NCBI RefSeq assembly: GCF_900074915.1
Contig: NZ_LT222315.1
Location: 79,615-143,614 of the forward strand
Source: Pseudomonas cerasi
GTDB lineage: Bacteria > Pseudomonadota > Gammaproteobacteria > Pseudomonadales > Pseudomonadaceae
DNA length: 64,000 bases
Direction of reading: 5' to 3'
Shown piece by piece: positions 57,658 through 64,000 of the stretch. The notes beneath the pieces were generated by a model. That model did no database searches. It was not told the origin of the DNA and saw only the letters and a list, made by a program, of their open reading frames with translations. Each line of letters starts with the position of its first letter. Position 1 is the first letter of the stretch. Made by a program: the position numbers and the translations under genes.

Positions 57658-59331
57658 CTACATCGTTTCGGGGGTATCGTCAGCCTGCGCAGGCTCGGGA
57701 TCTGGCTCGACCTCGGGGGGCTGAGCCTTGTCCGCTTCGACCTGGACGGGTTTGGACGTAGTGTCTCTGGGATTCCAGCGCTGCCGCTGTTCGGCCTGCA
57801 TAGGCTTGGCGTCGGCCACCGCCACCTTGGCTTCGACGGTGCGCACCGGCACGGTGAGCGCGTCGATTTTGGAAGCATCGCCAATCGGCACATCGGGCGT
57901 CGGCATACCGGCTCGCTCTTTGAACACGGGTTCTTCGTACCAGAAGATTTTCCGGGCTCGGATGTTGGCAGCGGGCGTCGTCTTTGTGGCTTCCACAAAA
58001 ATCAGCTCTTCGCCGTAAGGCAGGGCGCTGACCTCCTGCGGCAACAGCAACGGTCGGGGCTGTTCGCTGTAACTGTCTGTTTGACCTCGAGCACCGATTT
58101 CATGCTTCTGTCTGTTCAACGACTGGTTATGGACGCGCACCGTGGTGTTGCCCAGGCGCGTGCTGTACTCCTTGGCCAGCTCGACATTGCCGGTGCCGTA
58201 GACGATTTCGATGTGAAAGGCCTGCATGATGCCGTTGCCAGCCTCCCGGCCATACGTGCGCTCGCTGCGCAGCTGGTCCTTGCCCTGAAAAATGATGATG
58301 TAGCGAAGGCCTGCACCACGTGTCAGCGCCGGGGCCATTTCCATGATCTCGATACGGCCCATGACCGCGATTTCGTCGATCACGAACAACACCTGGTACT
58401 TGAGTATCAACGTGCCGTCTGCGCAATGACCACCCTGCTCGGGCATCACATCGGTGTTCTGCTGAATGGCCTGAGTGAAGAACAGGTTCATCAGCGGGCC
58501 GTATTTCTTGATCGCGTTACCGGTCACGCAAAAGTAGATGCTGATCTTCTCCTTGCGCAGCTTGGTGAAGTCAATGTCGGTGTCTGAGACTGCCCAGGCC
58601 ACCGTTTTCTCGGCATACATGGACAAGGCACCGCGCAAGATATCGACGGTGGTGGACCATCCGCTGCTCTTGTTCTTCGAGGCCTCGAACACGCCATTGA
58701 GCTCTCGAAGGGTTTCCACTGACAGCGCGTTGGGGCCAGTGCTGTGTTGCTCGATGGCTTGCTGCGCCCACACACCGAGCCCGGTGCCCAGTGACGCCAC
58801 CTCATAGGCCTGGGGCAAGGTCAGCTTCATACCATTGAGTTTCATGGCCTCCATTTCCATCAGGTACAGCAAGATGGCCGCAAACACGTTGGCAGCCTTG
58901 TTGTACCACTCCTGGTTCTTGGGGTTGTCCGACACGAACAGCACACCCGCCAGCGTGCGTATCTGCCCCAAGCGGTACAGCGGGTCGCGGCTGAGTGCGC
59001 TCAGCGGGTTCCAGCGGTGCGTCTCCAGAAGCTCGGGCGAAAAACGGTAGACCTTGTGTCCGGCTGCGGCCCGAAAACCTGCCGTGTCCCTCCAGTTTTC
59101 GAATTTGGGGTCGTTCACCACTACCGAATCGGGGTAGCTCAATAGATTGGGGGTAACGACTCCTACCGTTTTGCCGGTGCCAGGGGGCGCGGCCAGCATG
59201 ACGAACGTCTGGCCATAGCTGGCCAAGAAGGTGTCCTTGGTGGGGTGTTTGCCAATGAGGATCGCGGGGTGCTCCTCGATCCGTTCTTGGGGATTGTCCG
59301 GGCTGATGGGTTTCGATTTAGCCTTGCCCAT
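57658..59331 (-). CDS. virD4: VirD4/TraG coupling-protein ATPase lacking its membrane anchor
   Basis: The 557-aa product couples the relaxase-DNA complex to the T4SS channel. Walker A is APPGTGKTVG (48-57) and Walker B LFVIDEIAVMG (315-325). THRWNPLSAL and the internal all-alpha domain are present. The usual first 100-150 residues with two membrane helices are absent, and the protein begins MGKAKSKPISPDNPQ. The missing part matches the separate 121-aa gene at 62924-63289. The C-terminus is acidic and proline-rich, as in substrate-binding tails. This is the reliable copy of the gene. Confidence 0.94.
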   Translation of the reverse strand: MGKAKSKPISPDNPQERIEEHPAILIGKHPTKDTFLASYGQTFVMLAAPPGTGKTVGVVTPNLLSYPDSVVVNDPKFENWRDTAGFRAAAGHKVYRFSPELLETHRWNPLSALSRDPLYRLGQIRTLAGVLFVSDNPKNQEWYNKAANVFAAILLYLMEMEAMKLNGMKLTLPQAYEVASLGTGLGVWAQQAIEQHSTGPNALSVETLRELNGVFEASKNKSSGWSTTVDILRGALSMYAEKTVAWAVSDTDIDFTKLRKEKISIYFCVTGNAIKKYGPLMNLFFTQAIQQNTDVMPEQGGHCADGTLILKYQVLFVIDEIAVMGRIEIMEMAPALTRGAGLRYIIIFQGKDQLRSERTYGREAGNGIMQAFHIEIVYGTGNVELAKEYSTRLGNTTVRVHNQSLNRQKHEIGARGQTDSYSEQPRPLLLPQEVSALPYGEELIFVEATKTTPAANIRARKIFWYEEPVFKERAGMPTPDVPIGDASKIDALTVPVRTVEAKVAVADAKPMQAEQRQRWNPRDTTSKPVQVEADKAQPPEVEPDPEPAQADDTPETM

Positions 59332-59564
59332 CAGCGGCCCCCTGCTTGACGCTGAAGCGCCTGTTCGTTGTTGCTTTGCGCCTGAAGCGCGGCCTGTTGG
59401 TGTTGCAGAGCGATGGACTGCTGCTGGTTGGCCTGTATCTGCTTGAGCGAGGCGCTGATGACTTCGAGCTGGTTCGACTGTCGATCAAGCTGTGACTGAG
59501 TCGCGCAGCCGGTCAGGGACAGCATGAATACTGCGGACAGGGTCAGTGCGGTACGAACGTTCAT
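59331..59564 (-). CDS. Small VirB7-like lipoprotein with Q-rich helix
   Basis: The 77-aa product has a signal peptide with lipobox LSLTGC (Cys about residue 19) and a mature part that is almost entirely an amphipathic Q/A/S helix (VISASLKQIQANQQQSIALQ). The signal resembles that of VirB7. The helix resembles the 76-aa membrane protein two genes upstream. The stop overlaps the virD4 start, and its start overlaps the preceding stop as ATGA. Confidence 0.75.
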   Translation of the reverse strand: MNVRTALTLSAVFMLSLTGCATQSQLDRQSNQLEVISASLKQIQANQQQSIALQHQQAALQAQSNNEQALQRQAGGR

Positions 59565-59779
59565 AGTTTGGAATCCTTGATGGGATCGTGGACGACAACC
59601 GAATCGGGATAACGGAGCAAACTGGGAATCACAACCCCTACGGGCTTGCCGGAACCTGGCGGAGCAGCCAGCAGAAACGAATCCTCCGAGGGGTGCTTGC
59701 CCAAGAGGAACGCGGGGTGCTCCTCGATCCGTTCTTGGGGATTGTCAGGGCTGATGGGTTTGGATTTAGCCCTGGGCAT
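59561..59779 (-). CDS. Truncated VirD4 N-terminal paralogue with altered Walker A
   Basis: The 72-aa frame begins KSKPISPDNPQERIEEHPA, as in the full VirD4, and continues to a P-loop reading PPGSGKPVGVV (full VirD4: PPGTGKTVGVV) and YPDSVVVHDP, then stops. The Lys-Pro substitution and loss of everything downstream exclude ATPase activity. The middle part (about 10 residues before the P-loop) is also shortened. It is either a remnant of tandem duplication kept by translational coupling or a small VirD4-interfering or scaffolding peptide. Confidence 0.65.
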   Translation of the reverse strand: MPRAKSKPISPDNPQERIEEHPAFLLGKHPSEDSFLLAAPPGSGKPVGVVIPSLLRYPDSVVVHDPIKDSKL

Positions 59780-60009
59780 CAGCGGACACCTGCCCGACGC
59801 TCAATCGCCTCGGCTTCGAGGCTTTTTTGCAGGGCGATGGCCACCTGCTGATTGGCCTGGATCTGCGTGAGCGATGCACTGATCTCATCGAGCTGGGCGA
59901 GTGCGATATAAATCCCCAGCCAAGCTGCAATGACGAAGACGACGCCCAGCGCGATGGGCAAGGGCAACCCCAAAAAGAGAAGGGGTTTCGATTCTTTTGC
60001 TTGTTCCAT
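59779..60009 (-). CDS. Small membrane protein with QIQANQQ helix (right copy)
   Basis: Same 76-aa product as at 2088-2318. One membrane span and a Q-rich helix. Start ATG at 60007-60009 with AGGAG upstream. Overlaps the next gene as ATGA. Confidence 0.62.
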   Translation of the reverse strand: MEQAKESKPLLFLGLPLPIALGVVFVIAAWLGIYIALAQLDEISASLTQIQANQQVAIALQKSLEAEAIERRAGVR

Positions 60010-60095
60010 GGGGAATCTCCTGCAAGGTGCTTCCGGACACAGCCCGACACCAGGTGGCAATGGCCGTCCGCGTGGCGGTGCATGGAAAGGATTTT

Positions 60096-62498
60096 TCAGT
60101 GCGTGTTGGCTTGATCGGCGTGACGCCATTCGAGGTAGCTCTCGACTCGCCAAAAACCGGCAGCGGCAGCATTGCGTTCAAGCATCCACAACGTTTCGCC
60201 AGGCTCGACCATGCCGTGGTAATCCTTAGCTAACTTACGGCGTGGATCGTCGTCCTGTTCAGCTGCCAATTGCTCCTGATTGAACTGGTCGCTGCGTGCC
60301 TGCTCTTCGGCCAACTCCTCTTCAGTGAAGTAGTCATAGGGATCATCACCAAAGTCAGGCTCTGCGAACTGGCATTCCCATTCGCTGCGTATCTCCTGTT
60401 CATCGCTTCCGGTGGCCAGCAGATGACCGAGGTAGTCCAGGGCACCCGCTGGAATGTCTGCCAGCGGTATGTCCAGAATCCGGGCAACTTCGGGCTTCGC
60501 CTTCTCTGTGGCCTCATCAAGCGCCTGACTGATCCGCTCATATTCAGCCTCATCGGCTTCCCGTTTAGCACGCAACCGCTCGCTGTTCGCCACCTGGTCG
60601 GCCTTGGCCTGCTCGATGACCCTGCTCCAGTCAGGCGGCGGTGGGCAGACACCCTTGTCGATCAACCCGGCATTGATCCTGCTGAGCAAGGCCATGTCCT
60701 GCTCCGGCACCGGCGTGCTGACAATCGGGTCCTCCGAATCGTCCTCGATGGCGTCTGACAAGCCGCGCTTCATACGGCCAGTGCCCACACGCCTTACCAG
60801 GTGAAGCTCTCCCCAGGCGTTGCCGGTAGCCCTTTTGCCTTCCATTTCCATGCTCGTGGTGTATTTCATCAACCACTTGTGCATGAACCGCTGACGCTCG
60901 GGTGCCATGCGCAGGGAAATGTCATGGAAGCGCTGATAGAACGCTTCGTCATGCCCGCACGCCAGGCTGTCGCCCTGGTGCGCCACCTCGTGTTCGACCA
61001 GCCCGAAGATGTAGGCTGCCGTTTTCATGGGTTCGGACTTGAGCCGTTGCACGATGGGGCGGTTGATGGCCAGGTAGGTCTTACCATCCGTCCACGCTTC
61101 ACTGGTGTTCGACTCGCCGAGCAACACATCCAGCCGGTCCTTGTTATGTCGAACGGTGCCATCATTCCAGCGTTCAGCCCCCACACACGCACCGGCGTAG
61201 TGTTGCAGGCACCAGCGCAACGCGATCCAGGCCCGGCGTGTTTCTTTGTCCAGCGCCTTTTTCTCATCGACAATCGATGTTCGTTCGACATAAGCCTTCT
61301 TGACGGTCGTGAAAGCGGCGCACTGGGGCACCTTCAGCTCTCGGTACCAGTGACTGACGGCAGGTCTCGCATTGGCAATCACCCGCTCCAGCACATCTTC
61401 AAAATCTTCAACGCTATGGCAACCGAAGCGGTCGAGCGTTTGCGGATGCAGTACCTGGATGATGCGCTGCCCGGCAATGCCTTCGCCTTTGGGTATGTCA
61501 CTGCCCTTTAAAACAACGGTGTAGGTGCCCTTGTGTTCACGAAACGCCTTATCAATAAAATCCTTCAGGGTGATATGCCGTTTGCCTGGCAGAACCGTGA
61601 TGACTTCTTCATGGCAAAATATTTTGCCCACATCAGCTGCGCCGCTGAGCAACGACAGTGCTGATCGCGCTCGACGTGCTTCTGTCTTGCGGCGTCCACC
61701 CAATTCCCCCGAGACCTTATCAGCCAGCGGACCGAACACCTTGGCGATTGCTTTCCAGACCGGGCAGGTCTTGCGCAGTATCTCGCTACGGGAGACGTTG
61801 AGGGCAATCGCCTGCTTGGTCACGATCAGGCCTCCAGCCCCCCAGAGGTGCGAGGAATCGTGACGGACCAGCACGCCCTGGTTGTAGATCGAAACCGCGC
61901 CTTCTTCCTTGGCCCGGTAATAGGCGTATTCGTCTTCAAAGTCCCACTTTTCCGTTGCAGGATCGCGCGTAATGACACGGCCATTGAGTTCAACGCTGAT
62001 GCGGGTGTAGCGCACCAGGTCACGAATCTCCTGAACGGCAGACATCAACTCCAAATCGTTGAGCGGTTCGTACCAGGTGCCCTCGATGGAGCAACCCGGT
62101 ACGCCGTTTTCAAGATCGTCCAGCTCGTAGTTGTAGCCCATCGAGCGGGTATCAACGGTCATCTGCCAATCGTTGGAAGCCCAACGTGTCTTGGCATGCG
62201 CCATGATCTGGCCCCGGCCCAGGCGGAACCGGCCATAAGTGGCATCGCCTTCCTGGTGCGGTGTGCCAAAGCGTCCGAAGTAGCGCAGCACGTCATTGCG
62301 GCTGGCAAATCCGCGACCGTCATCAGCGCAGTGAAAGCCCTCTTTGGTCATGGTCAGGCGCAATGCGGTGGCATCGGCGTCTACAGAGTTCATCACCAGC
62401 TCGATGATGGCCTTGCCGATCGATCCGGCCTGACTATGGATGATGTGTTGAATGATTTCGGGGTCCAGCTCGAAAGGTAGCAGCACGGTACACCTCAT
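60096..62498 (-). CDS. GHKL-type ATPase fused to a HExxH zincin-like domain (right copy)
   Basis: Identical translation to the gene at 2405-4807: 800 aa with N box, G1 box and HEVAH motif. Starting at the ATG at 62496-62498 removes eight residues of a frame that opens with TTG. Confidence 0.8.
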   Translation of the reverse strand: MRCTVLLPFELDPEIIQHIIHSQAGSIGKAIIELVMNSVDADATALRLTMTKEGFHCADDGRGFASRNDVLRYFGRFGTPHQEGDATYGRFRLGRGQIMAHAKTRWASNDWQMTVDTRSMGYNYELDDLENGVPGCSIEGTWYEPLNDLELMSAVQEIRDLVRYTRISVELNGRVITRDPATEKWDFEDEYAYYRAKEEGAVSIYNQGVLVRHDSSHLWGAGGLIVTKQAIALNVSRSEILRKTCPVWKAIAKVFGPLADKVSGELGGRRKTEARRARSALSLLSGAADVGKIFCHEEVITVLPGKRHITLKDFIDKAFREHKGTYTVVLKGSDIPKGEGIAGQRIIQVLHPQTLDRFGCHSVEDFEDVLERVIANARPAVSHWYRELKVPQCAAFTTVKKAYVERTSIVDEKKALDKETRRAWIALRWCLQHYAGACVGAERWNDGTVRHNKDRLDVLLGESNTSEAWTDGKTYLAINRPIVQRLKSEPMKTAAYIFGLVEHEVAHQGDSLACGHDEAFYQRFHDISLRMAPERQRFMHKWLMKYTTSMEMEGKRATGNAWGELHLVRRVGTGRMKRGLSDAIEDDSEDPIVSTPVPEQDMALLSRINAGLIDKGVCPPPPDWSRVIEQAKADQVANSERLRAKREADEAEYERISQALDEATEKAKPEVARILDIPLADIPAGALDYLGHLLATGSDEQEIRSEWECQFAEPDFGDDPYDYFTEEELAEEQARSDQFNQEQLAAEQDDDPRRKLAKDYHGMVEPGETLWMLERNAAAAGFWRVESYLEWRHADQANTH

Positions 62499-62610
62499 AT
62501 AGGTAAGGCCAGGCACAGCCAAACGCCAGACGGCTGATAGCCGACTGCGTAGCGGTGCAGTGGGATGTTTGAAAATGCGGATGTATCAGGGGGTGACGCG
62601 AGCGTAATGC

Positions 62611-62877
62611 CTACTTGCGGGTCTTACTGGTGCCCTGTGATGGCTTCACCAGTCCGCACACACGGGCATAGCCTGACTCACTATTGGCGAGCGTGGTCCA
62701 GCTCCCCTTGTGGCCGGTGTTCAGCCTCTCGATAAACGGCGTGACCTCATCATCGGTTTTCGTATCCGCCAACACGATGGTTATGGTGAAGTTCGCCAAC
62801 ATGGCTTCTGCTGATGCCTTAGAGAGCGCCAGTACGTCTTTTGCGTCACTTTTTGCGAACACTTTTTCGGTGGTCAT
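62611..62877 (-). CDS. VirB11-like internal fragment (right copy)
   Basis: Identical to 4920-5186: 88 aa sharing the NTG-KG--TT and YARVCGLVK segments with VirB11. Confidence 0.65.
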   Translation of the reverse strand: MTTEKVFAKSDAKDVLALSKASAEAMLANFTITIVLADTKTDDEVTPFIERLNTGHKGSWTTLANSESGYARVCGLVKPSQGTSKTRK

Positions 62878-62923
62878 CGTAATGCCTCGTCTGTTGTCTG
62901 AATGCATGTAGTGCGCGTAAAGC

Positions 62924-63289
62924 CTACTTGCGGGCCTTACTGGTGTTCTTGTATTCGCCCTGGTACTCGAACTGGCGCAGCTCGCGGTCGTTGGCAAAGC
63001 GGGCATCACCGTGCAGCGAGGTCTTGGGCTTCAAGCGCACGAAAACGGCCATCAACGTAACGCCGACCGGCAGGAACGTCAGGGCTGCCGTCACACACCA
63101 CGACCAGGGCACGTACAGCATCCGCCGGTCGTTCCAGGGCAGCTTGCGGGCTTCCCACAGCGTGTCCCAGGACAAGCCCGCGAAGTGACCCTGAGTCAGG
63201 TGCAGAAACATCGCACCCCCTGCGTACAGGCCTGCCACGAAGAACACCAGCATCAATGCGATGACCAGTAATGTCAGTCTCCACCACAT
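62924..63289 (-). CDS. Detached VirD4/TraG membrane anchor (right copy)
   Basis: Identical to 5233-5598: 121 aa, two membrane spans and the LHGDARFAN signature. Confidence 0.8.
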   Translation of the reverse strand: MWWRLTLLVIALMLVFFVAGLYAGGAMFLHLTQGHFAGLSWDTLWEARKLPWNDRRMLYVPWSWCVTAALTFLPVGVTLMAVFVRLKPKTSLHGDARFANDRELRQFEYQGEYKNTSKARK

Positions 63290-63660
63290 AAACTTCTCCT
63301 ATTACCCTGCCTGGCGAGCGCGTGCTCGGCCTCCTGAATATGAGCACGTGCCGCCTCGAAGGCTGCGAACGTGTTCGGATAAGGCTGCATCGCTTCGATC
63401 ATCGTGAACACTTGCCCCAATGCATCACGGTTGTGCCGCTCGCGTTCTACAAGGGCTTTCTCCAGGCCGTGTGCAGGGTTGCGCGTAATGCTGTTGTGCA
63501 AGGTGACGTAATCCATCTGGATGGCTTCGGCCACTGCGTAGAACTGTGAGTAATTGAGCAGCAGAACGTATGGCTGCGTGGGTGGCTTGGGCCTTTCTGC
63601 TACGCGCTTACCGCTACCGCGTGTTGCAAACTTCCGAGTAAAAATCCGTTTCAACCACAT
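63274..63660 (-). CDS. Unknown protein between virB11 and virD4 (right copy)
   Basis: Identical to 5583-5969: 128 aa, no motif recognised. Confidence 0.7.
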   Translation of the reverse strand: MWLKRIFTRKFATRGSGKRVAERPKPPTQPYVLLLNYSQFYAVAEAIQMDYVTLHNSITRNPAHGLEKALVERERHNRDALGQVFTMIEAMQPYPNTFAAFEAARAHIQEAEHALARQGNRRSLCGGD

Positions 63661-63669
63661 GACCCACTC

Positions 63670-64000
63670 CTATTTAGCTCGTTGACGCTGACCATTGAGC
63701 AAAGCCAGCTTGTATTCGGGTTCGTAATGCACTTCCAGGATGTCCGTCTCTTCCATGTACACCACCACGTCGAACGAGGTTCGTACCAAGCGCTCGATGT
63801 ACGCATAATCCAGGCCCTTGCCGACCTCCGACTGCTTCACCAGGCCGCACACACGGGCATAGCCTGCTTCACTGTCGTTGGCGTGCGCCGTGGTCACGGT
63901 GCCCTTGGTGCCGGTGTTCAGAATCTCGATGAAGTGCCACACCTCGTCACCGGTCAGCTCGGCGAGAAACAGGTGGTCGGGCTTCATACGTAGCGCGCTG
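63670..64000 (-). CDS. virB11: VirB11 secretion ATPase, C-terminal part cut by window end
   Basis: The last 110 codons of virB11, identical to the same part of 5979-7037. The rest lies beyond the window edge. Confidence 0.93.
   Translation of the reverse strand, partial: SALRMKPDHLFLAELTGDEVWHFIEILNTGTKGTVTTAHANDSEAGYARVCGLVKQSEVGKGLDYAYIERLVRTSFDVVVYMEETDILEVHYEPEYKLALLNGQRQRAK

Larger units (their letters stand above)
57778..64000. repeat. Terminal redundancy, right copy (same as 1-6309)
   Basis: The clean counterpart of the left edge. All genes in this stretch are intact, and the repeat continues to the window end without a breakpoint. Confidence 0.93.

Noticed and set aside
57601..58587. 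Long plus-strand open frame of 328 codons opposite virD4
   Set aside because: It is antisense to the clearly conserved VirD4 ATPase, has no family motif, and the G/C-rich codon pattern of virD4 explains an open opposite frame.
57778..64000. Biological tandem duplication of part of the T4SS operon
   Set aside because: Identity is complete outside the error zone and the repeat coincides with both window edges, which fits contig circular overlap better.

Overview
The window looks like a conjugative plasmid of the Pseudomonas syringae complex. Four things point there. It has a pPT23A-family (ColE2-like) RepA. It has a matE-iaaL pair behind a recognisable HrpL box. It has an IS801-type (IS91 family) transposase. 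It has a complete VirB-type type IV secretion system. The first 6.3 kb and the last 6.2 kb are the same sequence at an offset of 57,691 bp, so the molecule is most simply a circle of about 57.7 kb read slightly more than once. The copy at the left edge is full of small indels and substitutions up to about position 2016. The copy at the right edge is clean and should be trusted.

Layout. The long minus-strand transfer operon begins at a NusG/RfaH-like gene and a small regulator (16.4-17.3 kb). It runs leftward through virB1-virB2-virB3-virB4-virB5-(entry-exclusion-type lipoprotein)-virB6-virB7-virB8-virB9-virB10-virB11. It then crosses the artificial contig end into a 128-aa unknown gene, a detached VirD4 membrane anchor, a VirB11-like fragment, an 800-aa GHKL-ATPase/HExxH protein, two small QIQANQQ-motif proteins, a truncated VirD4 N-terminus, the soluble VirD4 ATPase and a TrbM-like protein. 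17.5-21.7 kb holds an XRE regulator, an unknown gene, an MFS symporter, an L-2-hydroxyglutarate oxidase-like enzyme and a GntR regulator with two matching operators. 24.1-26.3 kb is a par locus with TTAGCTAA sites plus a serine resolvase. 26.4-28.5 kb encodes two unknown membrane proteins. 29.4-32.3 kb is the HrpL box-matE-iaaL virulence block. 32.5-39.6 kb is a mobile-element graveyard (mini-Tn3, broken IS3, IS21, IS801-like) that encloses a MazEF-type toxin-antitoxin pair and small unknown genes. 40.2-43.6 kb holds repA, a second and different par locus with TAACTTAC palindromes, and a small GntR protein.

43.8-52.6 kb is a relaxosome region arranged like RP4 Tra1. It has a giant relaxase gene split by an IS21 insertion, an acidic cysteine-rich gene nested out of frame inside it, a twin-domain MobC-like protein, an oriT-type intergenic region with a strictly 10-bp-phased decamer array, a divergent TraK-like gene, and StbB/StbC-like genes. 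SSB, a zinc-ribbon protein, topoisomerase III and two unknown genes (52.9-57.2 kb) complete the circle.

Three apparently identical 1,962-bp IS21-family copies are present. One is inverted relative to the other two, and two have perfect 6-bp target duplications. The most unusual features are four. First, virD4 is split, with extra genes and T4SS-derived fragments lying between its halves. Second, that interval encodes a GHKL/HExxH protein. Third, the oriT region carries phased decamers. Fourth, the relaxase gene carries a nested gene and is interrupted by an IS element.
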